From NCBI GenBank assembly GCA_046294735.1, contig JBKBKB010000003.1:310001-374000 (forward strand): a DNA stretch of 64,000 nucleotides, given 5' to 3'. The position numbers and the translations under genes are program-made. This document shows positions 8,944 to 18,002 of the stretch, in pieces. This DNA comes from 34-65-8 sp046294735. Lineage in GTDB: Bacteria > Pseudomonadota > Alphaproteobacteria > Sphingomonadales > Sphingomonadaceae. Within the stretch, counting starts at the first letter, position 1, and every line of letters starts with the position of its first letter. The notes under the pieces are model-generated. The model did no database searches. It was not told where the DNA came from and worked only from the letters and a program-made list of their open reading frames with translations.

Positions 8944-9227
8944 TGCGTCTTCTGATCCTGCTGGCCCTCGCCTCGCTGGTCTGCCGCTGGCTGCTGGGCA
9001 AATGGCCGTGGGACTATCTCAGGGGCACTTCAACCAGGCAGCAGGCGGTTGGCCGCGCGCGAACTTTGCTCGGCGTCGGGCCGGGTGCTAACCGGGATGA
9101 AATAATCGCGGCGCATAGGCGCCTCGTCGCCATGGTCCATCCGGACCGTGGCGGGACAAGCGAACAGGTGCATGAAGCCAATGCCGCGCGCGACCTCCTG
9201 CTGGGGGCGCTGACCGATCAAAGTTGA
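8943..9227 (+). CDS. small membrane-anchored J-domain protein (Tim14/Pam18-like)
   Basis: A 94-residue protein with an N-terminal membrane segment (about residues 2-20) and a C-terminal J domain. In the J domain ARTLLGVGPGANRDEIIAAH leads into HPDRGG at residues 66-71. This layout, one membrane helix followed directly by a J domain with HPDRGG, is that of mitochondrial Tim14/Pam18 and its alphaproteobacterial relatives. The intact HPD means it should stimulate an Hsp70 ATPase, probably DnaK, at the cytoplasmic membrane face. It is translationally linked to mipZ by a one-base overlap. What it does is unknown. The homology is by pattern only. Confidence 0.8.
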   Translation: MRLLILLALASLVCRWLLGKWPWDYLRGTSTRQQAVGRARTLLGVGPGANRDEIIAAHRRLVAMVHPDRGGTSEQVHEANAARDLLLGALTDQS

Positions 9228-9237
9228 AAGTCCTGCC

Positions 9238-10641
9238 ATGATCCACGCCTTCCACCCTACCGTGCTGCGGGAATACGATATTCGCGGGATTATCGGTGAA
9301 ACCCTTGGTGCCGATGATGCGCGTGCGATCGGGCGCAGTTTCGCTACGCTGCTCCGCCGTGTCGGCGGCAGCAGAGTTGCCGTAGGGTATGACGGCCGGG
9401 TCAGTTCGCCGATGCTTGAGCACGCGCTGATCGAAGGTCTGACTGCGAGCGGGTGTGACGTGGTTCGGATCGGGCTCGGACCCACGCCGATGCTCTATTA
9501 TGCGGAGGCGTCAGCCGAAGACGTGCATGGCGGCATCCAGATAACCGGCAGCCATAATCCCCCCAATTACAACGGCTTCAAGATGGTATTCCAGGGGCGT
9601 CCGTTCTTTGGTGCGGACATCCAGACCCTGGGGCGGATGGCAGCGGGCGGGGATTGGGACAGCGGCACCGGTCAGGTCGAGGATCGCGCCGTGCTGGACG
9701 CCTATGTCGAGCGCATGCTCGAGCCGCTCGCCGGGCTGGACCCCGCCGGTCTGGCCGGTCTGCGGATCGGCTGGGACGCCGGAAATGGCGCCGCCGGCCC
9801 TGCGCTCGAACTGCTCGCTGCGCGCCTGCCGGGCGAGCACCACCTGCTTTATACCGTCGTCGATGGCCATTTCCCCAATCATCATCCCGATCCCACGGTC
9901 GAGGCCAACCTCGCCGACCTGCGCGCGTTGGTCGCGGACAAGCGCCTCGATTTTGGTGTTGCTTTCGATGGAGACGGCGACCGGATCGGGGCGATTGACG
10001 GCGAGGGGCGGGTGATCTGGGGGGATCAGCTGCTGATGATCTACGCCGAGGAACTGCTCTCCCGGATGCCCGGCGCGACGGTGATTGCCGACGTCAAAGC
10101 CAGCCGTGCGCTGTTCGATCACGTCGCGGCGCATGGCGGCCGACCGGTGATGTGGAAGACCGGCCATTCGCTCATCAAGTCCAAAATGAAGGAAACAGGT
10201 GCACCATTGGCGGGCGAAATGAGCGGCCACGTGTTCTTTGCTGACAGTTACTATGGCTATGACGATGCGCTTTACGCCGGGGTCCGGCTGATTGCTGCTG
10301 CCGCGCGTCTCGGGCGTTCGGTCACCCAGCTGCGCGGAGCCATGCCGGCCATGCTGAACACGCCGGAACTGCGCTTCCAGGTCGACGAGACGCGCAAGTT
10401 CGCCGCGATCGATGAGGTCAAGGCACGGCTCGCGGCCTCCCCGGCCCAGGTCAACGATACCGACGGGGTGCGGGTGACCACGGCAGATGGCTGGTGGCTG
10501 CTCCGCGCTTCGAACACGCAGGACGTGCTGGTCGCGCGGGCGGAAAGCGACAGTGAGGCCGGCCTTGCGCGCCTGCTCGAACAGATCGATGAGCAACTTG
10601 CCGCAAGCGGGCTCGAACGGGGACCGCAAGCGGGACATTGA
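9238..10641 (+). CDS. phosphomannomutase/phosphoglucomutase
   Basis: A 467-residue alpha-D-phosphohexomutase of the AlgC/ManB group, interconverting mannose or glucose 6-phosphate and 1-phosphate for sugar-nucleotide and envelope polysaccharide synthesis. The phosphoserine loop is TGSHNPPNYNG (serine at residue 105). The Mg-binding loop is FDGDGDRIGAID (about 242-253), the sugar-specificity loop GEMSGHVFF comes next, and the C-terminal phosphate-binding loop is LRASNTQDV. The start MIHAFHPTVLREYDIRG is the normal family start. It lies 10 bp after the J-protein gene and just before the DUF2059-like gene, in the same direction. The choice between mannose and glucose cannot be made from sequence. 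Confidence 0.92.
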   Translation: MIHAFHPTVLREYDIRGIIGETLGADDARAIGRSFATLLRRVGGSRVAVGYDGRVSSPMLEHALIEGLTASGCDVVRIGLGPTPMLYYAEASAEDVHGGIQITGSHNPPNYNGFKMVFQGRPFFGADIQTLGRMAAGGDWDSGTGQVEDRAVLDAYVERMLEPLAGLDPAGLAGLRIGWDAGNGAAGPALELLAARLPGEHHLLYTVVDGHFPNHHPDPTVEANLADLRALVADKRLDFGVAFDGDGDRIGAIDGEGRVIWGDQLLMIYAEELLSRMPGATVIADVKASRALFDHVAAHGGRPVMWKTGHSLIKSKMKETGAPLAGEMSGHVFFADSYYGYDDALYAGVRLIAAAARLGRSVTQLRGAMPAMLNTPELRFQVDETRKFAAIDEVKARLAASPAQVNDTDGVRVTTADGWWLLRASNTQDVLVARAESDSEAGLARLLEQIDEQLAASGLERGPQAGH

Positions 10642-10654
10642 GAAGGAGGATGGA

Positions 10655-11467
10655 ATGAACAAGAGGGTCGCACTTCTGGCTGCCGCGATGGCGCTGGCAT
10701 TTGCACAACCGGTCGCGGCGCAGGAGCCGGCTCCGGATTTCTCCGCTCTGGCCGGGGCGATGGGCGAAATGTTCAAGGCCGAACCGCTCACTGTTGAGCA
10801 GGAGGCGCGCCTGCCCGATGCGGAGAAAGTGGTCGGCCAGCTGTTCCCGGCCGGCACCTATCGCAAGATGATGGACCAGATGATGGGGCCGATGCTGGAC
10901 GGTATCTTCGGCTCAATGACGCAGATGCCGGTCGCTGAGCTGGCCCGGCTTGGCGGGGCGGATGAAGGCGCCGTGGCCGGCCTGGGCGATGCCAAGCTGG
11001 GCGAGATGATGGCAATCCTTGATCCTGCTTACGAAGAGCGCAACCGGATCATGGGGCAGGTCTCCGTCGATATGGTCGCCCGCCTGATGGACCGGATCGA
11101 ACCCAGCTACCGTGCGGGACTCGCCCGTGCCTTGGCGACCCGCTTCACAGCTGGCGAACTGGGGGAACTGTACGGTTTCTTCTCGACCCCGGTCGGGGCG
11201 CGCTATGCCGGGGAATCGATGCTGATCTATGCCGATCCGCAGGTGATGTCGGCGATGAACGAAATGATGCCGGCCATATTCGAAATGATGCCCGGGATGA
11301 TGGAGGAAATGCAGGCGAAGACGGCGCATCTGCCCCCCGCCCGTACTGCTGCCGATCTCAGCGACAGCGAACTGACCCGGCTCGCACGCCTGCTCGGGGT
11401 GCCCGTCAGCGAGCTCAAGGCCCGCGCGCAGCAGCCGAGCGAGGACATGGCTGAAGAGGCCTGGTAG
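10655..11467 (+). CDS. exported protein, DUF2059-like C-terminus
   Basis: A 270-residue exported protein of unknown function. A signal peptide ends near PVAAQ-E (residue 22-23), and a strong AAGGAGGA ribosome site precedes the ATG at 10655. The sequence has two similar methionine-rich helical blocks. Each holds a pattern like ARLMDRIEPSYRAGLARALATRFTAGELGELYGFFSTPVG, which resembles the DUF2059 domain (helical, YFSTPVGK-type ending). The first block ('AGTYRKMMDQMMGPMLDGIFGSMTQMP') may be a degenerate repeat. It follows the mutase gene by 13 bp and may be co-transcribed. No enzymatic residues are evident. A structural or periplasmic role is possible but unproven. Confidence 0.6.
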   Translation: MNKRVALLAAAMALAFAQPVAAQEPAPDFSALAGAMGEMFKAEPLTVEQEARLPDAEKVVGQLFPAGTYRKMMDQMMGPMLDGIFGSMTQMPVAELARLGGADEGAVAGLGDAKLGEMMAILDPAYEERNRIMGQVSVDMVARLMDRIEPSYRAGLARALATRFTAGELGELYGFFSTPVGARYAGESMLIYADPQVMSAMNEMMPAIFEMMPGMMEEMQAKTAHLPPARTAADLSDSELTRLARLLGVPVSELKARAQQPSEDMAEEAW

Positions 11468-11558
11468 TGCTGCCATCCTGGTGAATTGACGTTACGGTAT
11501 CAATATGTTCTTCTCCTTCCACCCGCCATGGAGGCGCGGTGTTGAAGGGGAGGACACC

Positions 11559-11861
11559 ATGAATAGTGGTTTCACGCTGGGGGACCTGCTCAGCTTCGAA
11601 AAGTTGATTGCACCCAAAGTGCTCAAGGTGTTGTATTGGCTGGGCCTGATCGGCATCACCTTGTTTGCGCTGGTATCCCTGTCGGGGGCGTTCGGGATGA
11701 TGAGTTACAGTCCAGCGGCGGGGCTTGGCATGATTGTTGGCGTTATCGTGGGCTATCTGATCGGGATTCTGTTCTGGCGAATCATGATGGAACTCTACAT
11801 GACCTTTTTTGGTGTCTACGATCGTCTCGGAGAAATCAGGGACCGGCTGGGCAAGGACTGA
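11559..11861 (+). CDS. DUF4282-type small membrane protein
   Basis: A 100-residue integral membrane protein from the ATG at 11559, preceded by GGGGAGGA. It has two hydrophobic segments (about residues 21-45 and 52-75) followed by a conserved C-terminal helix with WRIMMELYMTFFGVYDRLGEI. This matches the DUF4282 pattern: the two helices, then an 'R.xxE' motif and an amphipathic tail. The function of the family is not known to me. It sits between the DUF2059-like gene and the hscC-type gene in the same orientation, about 90 and 100 bases away respectively. Confidence 0.65.
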   Translation: MNSGFTLGDLLSFEKLIAPKVLKVLYWLGLIGITLFALVSLSGAFGMMSYSPAAGLGMIVGVIVGYLIGILFWRIMMELYMTFFGVYDRLGEIRDRLGKD

Positions 11862-11961
11862 ACCAGCAGGCCAGGCTCTGATCTGACCGCTCTAAACCGC
11901 TGGAAACCCCCGCTTGCAATGCTAAAGCTGGAGCAATTGCAAGCGGGGTTCTCTTCACGAC

Positions 11962-13674
11962 ATGCTGATCGGAATTGATCTCGGCACCACCAACAGTGCG
12001 GTTGCCGTATGGCGCAACGAGCGTTCTGAACTGGTGCCCAATGCACTGGGCGACCTGCTGACACCCTCGGCGGTGTCAATTGATCGCTCCGGCCAGGTCT
12101 GGAGCGGCGCTGCAGCGCTTGACCGCATGGCAACCCATCCGGAAGAAACCGTAACCAGTTTCAAGCGGATGATGGGCACCGAAGCAACGGTCAGGCTGGG
12201 AAAGCGCACGTTCCGGGCCGAGGAACTGTCTGCCGTCATTCTCAACTCATTGGTTGAGGATGTCGAGCAGGCGCTGGGGGAGCGGCCGACCGAGGCGGTT
12301 ATCACTGTGCCGGCCTATTTCAACGAGAAGCAGCGGCGCGCCACCCGCCGGGCCGGCGAAATTGCCGGGCTCGAGGTGCGCCGCCTGATCAACGAGCCGA
12401 CCGCGGCCGCGCTGGCTTATGGTTTGCAGGACCGCGGTGACCGCGAACCGTTCCTGGTGTTTGACCTTGGCGGCGGTACGTTCGACGTGTCGATCGTCGA
12501 AATGTTCGACGGCATCGTCGAGGTGCGCGCTTCGGCGGGTGACAACCGGCTCGGCGGGGACGATTTCAACCAGGTCATGGTCCAGCTGATGGAGCCTGCG
12601 CTGGGTGAGGGCGCTGCCGCCGCCCTTGCGGGCCTCTCGCCGGACCGGCGCAAGGCCATGCTCAGCCTTGCAGCCGAAAAAACCCGCCGCGCGCTGTCGG
12701 ATCATGCGGAGGCGGAATTCGCGGTGACCATTGGCGATGAGCGGTTCGCTGCAACCGCTAGCGGGGAGGCGTTCGAGGAGGCAGCCCAGGGCCTGATCAA
12801 GCGGCTGCGCGATCCGGTGATCCGCAGCTTGCGCGATTCCGGCATCGACCTGAAAGGGCTGTCGGAAATCGTACTGGTCGGCGGGGCGACGCGGATGCCG
12901 GTAGTTCGCAAGGCGCTGACGCGGATGTTCGGGCGTTTCCCCAACCATTCTGTCCATCCCGATCATGCCGTGGCGCTGGGCGCGGCGGTCCAGGCCGGGC
13001 TGTTGGCCAAGGACGGTGGGCTGGACGAGATCCGCATCACCGACGTTGCGCCCTTTACGCTGGGCGTTGACACCTCCACCCATGACCGGTTCGGCAATTT
13101 CCAGACCGGCATTTTCGCGCCCATCATTGAACGCAACACCCCGGTGCCGGTCAGCCGGATGGAGTATTTTTCCACCATTCGGGACAACCAGCGCGAAGTC
13201 GAATTCAACGTCTACCAGGGCGAAGCGCGGGATGTGGCGCAGAACGTCAAACTCGGCACCACCCGAATTGCCGTTCCGCCCAAGCCGGCCGGGCAGGTGG
13301 GGATCGAAGTCCGCTTCACCTATGACACCAGCGGCCTGCTGGAAGTCGACGTGACCGTCCCCGAAAGCGGGTTGCACAAGAACCTGGTGATCGTGGACGA
13401 GGAAGACGGCCGGACGTCAAAGGATCTCGATGCCAGCCGCAAGGCGCTGCAGGCGCTGAAGGTCCACCCGCGAGACGAGGCTGAGAACGTGGCCGCCATG
13501 GCGCGCGCAGGGCGCTGCTACGAAAGCTTTACCGGCCCGGTGCGGGAGATGATCGGCGAATGGATCACCGATTTCCAGGGCGCGCTCAACCAGCAGGACA
13601 AGCGGATCATTGCCGAGGCGCGGGAACAATTACTCGCCGCGCTGGACCGGCTCGAGGAAAACCCGCCGCTGTGA
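11962..13674 (+). CDS. hscC: HscC-type Hsp70 chaperone
   Basis: A 570-residue Hsp70 family ATPase, shorter than DnaK (about 640) and similar in length to E. coli HscC. Actin-like ATPase motifs are intact: IGIDLGTTNSAVAV at the N-terminus, the hinge NEPTAAALAYG near 143, FDLGGGTFDVS near 170 and VLVGGATRMPVVRKAL near 312. The substrate domain is present but the lid is shortened, and no acidic EEVD-like tail is seen. HscC-type proteins work with a dedicated, unusual J protein instead of DnaJ/GrpE, and such a gene follows directly here. Substrates are not known. The assignment to HscC over DnaK rests on length, sequence style and the J-protein partner. Confidence 0.85.
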   Translation: MLIGIDLGTTNSAVAVWRNERSELVPNALGDLLTPSAVSIDRSGQVWSGAAALDRMATHPEETVTSFKRMMGTEATVRLGKRTFRAEELSAVILNSLVEDVEQALGERPTEAVITVPAYFNEKQRRATRRAGEIAGLEVRRLINEPTAAALAYGLQDRGDREPFLVFDLGGGTFDVSIVEMFDGIVEVRASAGDNRLGGDDFNQVMVQLMEPALGEGAAAALAGLSPDRRKAMLSLAAEKTRRALSDHAEAEFAVTIGDERFAATASGEAFEEAAQGLIKRLRDPVIRSLRDSGIDLKGLSEIVLVGGATRMPVVRKALTRMFGRFPNHSVHPDHAVALGAAVQAGLLAKDGGLDEIRITDVAPFTLGVDTSTHDRFGNFQTGIFAPIIERNTPVPVSRMEYFSTIRDNQREVEFNVYQGEARDVAQNVKLGTTRIAVPPKPAGQVGIEVRFTYDTSGLLEVDVTVPESGLHKNLVIVDEEDGRTSKDLDASRKALQALKVHPRDEAENVAAMARAGRCYESFTGPVREMIGEWITDFQGALNQQDKRIIAEAREQLLAALDRLEENPPL

Positions 13675-13696
13675 CCGCGCGACCGGAGGCTGGCTG

Positions 13697-15361
13697 ATGG
13701 CGCGCAGGCATTGGCCGTGGGACGTGCTCGGGATCGACCGGACCGGGGACAAGGCCGCCATCCGCAGCGCCTATGCCGCGCGGCTGAAGGCCATGGATGT
13801 CGATCAGGACATCCAGGGTTTTTCCGCGCTGCGCTCCGCCCGCGATGCGGCGCTGCGGGAAGCCGCTTGTGTCGGGCAGGAGGAGGCTGACGCCGAGGCT
13901 GAGGACCCGTTGTTCGACGCGGGCCCGGACCTGATCGAAGAGATCTTTCCGGCCAGCAGCGACAGCGTAGCTGACCCGCCAGGCGTCTACCTTACACCGG
14001 ATGGCCCGGAGAACATGTTCTCTGCCGACGGGGACGACGATTTCGCGTGGGACAATGAGAATGGCTACGGCACCGGCGCCTATGCCGATCCCGATAGTCG
14101 GATCGAGCATGGCGAGGGCCAGAAGCCGGAAGATGCGCCGGACGTGCAATTGTCGCGCCTGCTCTATCCGAATGGCGGCTACTCCGACGAGGCCTTCACG
14201 TATGAGGGCTATGCCGCGGCAGAGGTTTGTCTTCATGCTCTCGTAGCCGATGCTAAGGCGGGTGACCTGGGGCGGGAGCAGGCGGTCGATCACTGGCTGA
14301 GCGAAATTCTTGCGGAAACCTGGCCGCGCTCCGCCCCCCTGCTCGGGCAGGCAGCCGAAGCGTTCGACTGGCTTGCCGAGTCAGGCGAAATCGGCGAGCG
14401 GCCGTCACTCCAGTTCCTCAACCCGCGCCTGCGGGGCATGCGCTTCGTCACCAAGGTCGAGCAGCCGGGCCACCCGCTGTACAAGGCATGGGCAGAACTG
14501 AAACGGCCCGGCAAGCGCGGGTTCCTCGACCGGTTCCGGGTCCGCCGCGAGGAAGTCGAGACCCTGCTCGGCGGGATCCGCACTCGCTATCCCGAGGTGG
14601 AAAGCCACCTCGAAGCCGAGCGGGTTGCCTCGTGGGAGAAGCCTGCCCCCAGCTGGATCGTCTGGGTGATCCAGCGGGTCTTCATCTTTATTGTGGTGAT
14701 CCAGGCGCTGGCACTGTGCGGGCGGGCGCTGGACGATGACAAGCTGCCGCCGGAGCAGGTGGACCGCGTGGTCGCCGAAGTATTCGGGCCGGGCCGGACC
14801 ATGGCTGAAGTTCAGGCGCTTGATTCGAAATTGGCCGATCTGGTCTATGAGACCATCAAGCGGTCCAATGGCGACGGGCTGGATAATCTCGCACGGATCG
14901 AACAGGGCGTGGTGGTGCGGATGCGCGGCCTCGCGGCGTTTGCCCTGAACGATGCCCCGAAGGAAGATCTGCTCGCCATTCTGGCCGTGCGGCGGGATCT
15001 GCTGGAGGTGGCGCGCGAGGGAGGGACGTCGGCCTGTGCCGCCTATATGTCGACGGCTATCCTGCCGGATACGCTGATCGTGCGGGAAGATATTCGGGAG
15101 CGTGAACGGGCGCTGATGTGGCGGCTGGCGCAGGCCGGGAGGCTCGATTCCAACTGGACCACATCGGAAGCCAGGTCGCTGCCTCTGCCGCCCTGGGTGG
15201 GGCCGGGGGTGGCCGACCGGACCGGGCTGCCGCCGGACCGGATCAACGCTGTCCTCGGCGGCGAGGAAACGCAGGATCTGTGTGCGGTCCGGATCGCGCT
15301 GATCGATACCCTGCTTTCCCGCCCCAATGACGCGCCGATCGAGCTCTTGCGCTTCATGTAG
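13697..15361 (+). CDS. J-domain-like membrane protein, partner of the HscC-type Hsp70
   Basis: A 554-residue protein from the ATG at 13697, which follows GGAGG by seven bases and starts 22 bp after hscC. The N-terminus RRHWPWDVLGIDRTGDKAAIRSAYAARLK looks like helices I-II of a J domain. The tripeptide HPD, which normally triggers Hsp70, is replaced by a KAMDVDQD segment, although the helix III region GFSALRSARDAAL is kept. An acidic low-complexity stretch (about 60-150) follows. One membrane helix (about 319-338, WVIQRVFIFIVVIQALAL) then divides the protein into cytoplasmic and presumably periplasmic parts. E. coli hscC is likewise next to the J-like genes djlB and djlC. Partnership with the preceding Hsp70 is inferred from gene order. 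Confidence 0.7.
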   Translation: MARRHWPWDVLGIDRTGDKAAIRSAYAARLKAMDVDQDIQGFSALRSARDAALREAACVGQEEADAEAEDPLFDAGPDLIEEIFPASSDSVADPPGVYLTPDGPENMFSADGDDDFAWDNENGYGTGAYADPDSRIEHGEGQKPEDAPDVQLSRLLYPNGGYSDEAFTYEGYAAAEVCLHALVADAKAGDLGREQAVDHWLSEILAETWPRSAPLLGQAAEAFDWLAESGEIGERPSLQFLNPRLRGMRFVTKVEQPGHPLYKAWAELKRPGKRGFLDRFRVRREEVETLLGGIRTRYPEVESHLEAERVASWEKPAPSWIVWVIQRVFIFIVVIQALALCGRALDDDKLPPEQVDRVVAEVFGPGRTMAEVQALDSKLADLVYETIKRSNGDGLDNLARIEQGVVVRMRGLAAFALNDAPKEDLLAILAVRRDLLEVAREGGTSACAAYMSTAILPDTLIVREDIRERERALMWRLAQAGRLDSNWTTSEARSLPLPPWVGPGVADRTGLPPDRINAVLGGEETQDLCAVRIALIDTLLSRPNDAPIELLRFM

Positions 15362-15413
15362 CTTGCGGGTGGGTGCTGCGCAGCCCATGTCGGGCGGGAT
15401 GACAGGCTCTGCC

Positions 15414-17849
15414 ATGCCCCTTGAACTTGACGCCTGGTTTACCGGGCGCGGGTGGCGCGTGCGGCGGCACCAGGTGGAAATGCTCGGCGCGAGCGATGCC
15501 GGGCAGCACGCCCTGCTCGTCGCGGACACCGGGGCTGGCAAGACGCTGGCCGGGTTTCTGCCGACATTGGCCGCGTTCTGCCCTTCGCGGCTGGCAGGCA
15601 AGCCGCCGCCCGATGGCCTGCACACCCTCTATGTCTCGCCGCTGAAGGCGCTGGCGCATGATGTGCAGCGCAACCTGCTGACCCCGGTGAGCGAGCTTGG
15701 CCTGCCGGTCCGGATCGAGACCCGCAGCGGGGACACGCCCACCGATCGCAAGAAGCGGCAGCGGGTCAAACCGCCGCACGTGTTGCTGACCACGCCTGAG
15801 TCGCTCTCCCTGCTGCTCAGCTATCCCGAGAGTGCCGACCTGTTTGCGGGCCTCAAACGGGTGGTGATTGACGAGGTCCATGCTTTCGCCACCGGCAAGC
15901 GCGGTGACCTCCTGGCGCTGTGCCTCGCCCGGTTGCAGGCCCTCGCGCCGCAGCTCCAGCGCGCCGCCCTTTCTGCCACGCTGGCCGATCCCGAAAGCTT
16001 TCGCGCCTGGCTGGCCCCGTGGGGGGAGGTCGATACGGTAACGCTGGTTGAAGGCGAGCCGGGCGCACCGCCAGTGGTAGAGATCCTGCTGCCCGAAGAA
16101 GAACGGGTCCCATGGGGAGGGCACGCTGGGCGCTGGGCGATCCCGCAGCTCTACGAGGAGATCCGCCGCAACCGGACGACGCTGGTTTTCACCAACACCC
16201 GTTTCCTGGCCGAATTCGTCTTCCAGCTGCTGTGGGAGGCGAACGAGGACACGCTGCCGATCGGCATCCATCATGGGTCATTGAGCGTAGAGGCGCGGCG
16301 CAAGGTCGAAGGGGCGATGGCGCGGGGCGAACTGCGCGCGCTGGTTGCTACTGCCAGCCTCGACCTGGGGGTCGACTGGGGTGATATCGACTGCGTGGTG
16401 CAGATGGGCGCGCCCAAGGGTTCGAGCCGCCTGCTCCAGCGGATCGGGCGCGCCAACCACCGGCTCGACAGCCCCAGCCGGGCGATCCTGGTCCCCGGAA
16501 ACAGGTTCGAATTTCTCGAATCGATGGCCGCGCGTGATGCGGTGGATGAGGGCCAGCGCGATGGCGACCCGTTCCGCCCCGGCGGGCTGGATGTCCTGGC
16601 GCAGCACGTGATGGCCTGCGCCTGCGCCGGGCCATTCGACGAGGCTGCGCTGCTGGCCGAGGTCCGCTCCAGCCTGACCTTTGCCTGGGTTGATCAGACG
16701 ATCTGGGGCCGGGTGCTGGGGTTCGTCGCCAACGGCGGATACGCCTTGGAGGCCTATGACCGGTTCAAACGGATTGTGCGTGACCGGCATGGCATCTGGC
16801 GCCTGAGCCATCCCGACCATGCCGCCCGCCACCGGCTGAACGCGGGGATTATCGTTGATTCCGAAATGCTCACGGTCCGTTTCCGCAACGGTCGGCAATT
16901 GGGCAAGGTGGAGGAGCGCTTCGCGGCCTCGCTCTCGCCGGGCGATACGTTTTTCTTCGCGGGGATGAGTCTCGAGGTTGAGCTGGTGCGCGACATGGAG
17001 GTGATCGTGCGGGCAGCGAAGAAATCGGCCACCATCCCCTCGTATGGCGGGCAGCGGTTGGCGCTTTCGACGCACCTGGCCGGGCGAGTGCAGGAAATGC
17101 TGGCCGACCGTGCGGGCTGGGGCCGTTTCCCCGACGACGTGCGCGAATGGCTGGAAGTGCAGGACTGGCGCAGCCGCTTGCCTGCCCCTGGCGAACTGCT
17201 GGTGGAGAGCTTTCCCCATCGCAGCAAGCACTACAGCGCCTATTATACCTTCGAAGGGTGGAACGCGAACCAGAGCCTGGGGATGTTGATTACCCGCAGG
17301 ATGGAGGAGCAGGGCCTGCTGCCGGGCGGGTTCGTGGCCAACGACTATTCGCTGGCAGTCTGGTCGCTCAAGCCGGTGGCTGACCCCTCTCCGCTGTTGT
17401 CGCCTGATATTCTGGCGCACGAGTTTGTTGAGTGGGTGACGGAATCGCACCTTTTGCGGCGAGCATTCCGGGAGGTGGCGGTCATTTCCGGCCTGGTCGA
17501 GCGGCAGCACCCCGGAAGGAAGAAATCGGGCAAACAGGTCACCTTCTCGACCGACCTGATCTATGATGTGCTGCGCAAGTACGAGCCGGACCACCTGCTG
17601 CTGGAAGCGGCCTGGGCCGACGCGCGCGAACGTTTGACGGACGTCGGGCGTTTGGCCGACTTGCTGGAGCGAGCGGCTGGTCAGCTGGTTCATGTGACGC
17701 TCGATCGGGTCAGCCCGCTGGCGGTGCCGATCATGACGATGATCGGGCGCGAGGCCGTCCCACAAGGGGCGGTGGACGAGGAACTGCTGCTGGAGGCTGA
17801 GGGGCTGGCGGCCGAAGCCATGCGGGTCGACGCGGTCGAACTGGATTAG
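15414..17849 (+). CDS. Lhr-type DEXH helicase (ligase-associated DNA damage response type)
   Basis: An 811-residue superfamily 2 helicase from the ATG at 15414. ATGs at 15387 and 15399 are alternatives and only add a few residues. It carries Walker A in ADTGAGKTLAGF (about 37-48) and DEVHAFATGKRGD (about 152), then SATL and the motif VI region QRIGRANHRLD. The C-terminal winged-helix and beta-sheet domains are typical of the Lhr family. It matches the group called ligase-associated DEXH box helicase, in which the gene usually neighbours an ATP-dependent DNA ligase and a metallo-beta-lactamase-fold exonuclease. Neither partner is in this window. The gene starts about 50 bp after the J-like gene and is followed by the converging tonB-operon terminator. 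Confidence 0.85.
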   Translation: MPLELDAWFTGRGWRVRRHQVEMLGASDAGQHALLVADTGAGKTLAGFLPTLAAFCPSRLAGKPPPDGLHTLYVSPLKALAHDVQRNLLTPVSELGLPVRIETRSGDTPTDRKKRQRVKPPHVLLTTPESLSLLLSYPESADLFAGLKRVVIDEVHAFATGKRGDLLALCLARLQALAPQLQRAALSATLADPESFRAWLAPWGEVDTVTLVEGEPGAPPVVEILLPEEERVPWGGHAGRWAIPQLYEEIRRNRTTLVFTNTRFLAEFVFQLLWEANEDTLPIGIHHGSLSVEARRKVEGAMARGELRALVATASLDLGVDWGDIDCVVQMGAPKGSSRLLQRIGRANHRLDSPSRAILVPGNRFEFLESMAARDAVDEGQRDGDPFRPGGLDVLAQHVMACACAGPFDEAALLAEVRSSLTFAWVDQTIWGRVLGFVANGGYALEAYDRFKRIVRDRHGIWRLSHPDHAARHRLNAGIIVDSEMLTVRFRNGRQLGKVEERFAASLSPGDTFFFAGMSLEVELVRDMEVIVRAAKKSATIPSYGGQRLALSTHLAGRVQEMLADRAGWGRFPDDVREWLEVQDWRSRLPAPGELLVESFPHRSKHYSAYYTFEGWNANQSLGMLITRRMEEQGLLPGGFVANDYSLAVWSLKPVADPSPLLSPDILAHEFVEWVTESHLLRRAFREVAVISGLVERQHPGRKKSGKQVTFSTDLIYDVLRKYEPDHLLLEAAWADARERLTDVGRLADLLERAAGQLVHVTLDRVSPLAVPIMTMIGREAVPQGAVDEELLLEAEGLAAEAMRVDAVELD

Positions 17850-17945
17850 TGGCTGGTCAGCCCGATATCGTGATCGGTCGTTACCGAAGCGGGCCGCGCG
17901 GCATTTGAGCCTTGCTCATCCGCAGGACTGATGCCGAACCGTCAT

Positions 17946-17977
17946 CAAAAAAGGGGGCGGATCGCTCCGCCCCCTTG
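17946..17977 (-). terminator. intrinsic terminator of the tonB-exbBDD operon
   Basis: A perfect 11-bp stem (17951-17961 with 17966-17976, loop TCGC) of GC-rich sequence. Read on the minus strand it is followed by TTTTTT. It lies 25 bp beyond the stop of the last exbD gene, so it ends that operon. Plus-strand transcripts from the helicase gene also meet the stem, but without a T-run on that strand. Confidence 0.9.
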
Positions 17978-18002
17978 AACATGGTCTCGGTGAAAATACC
18001 GG

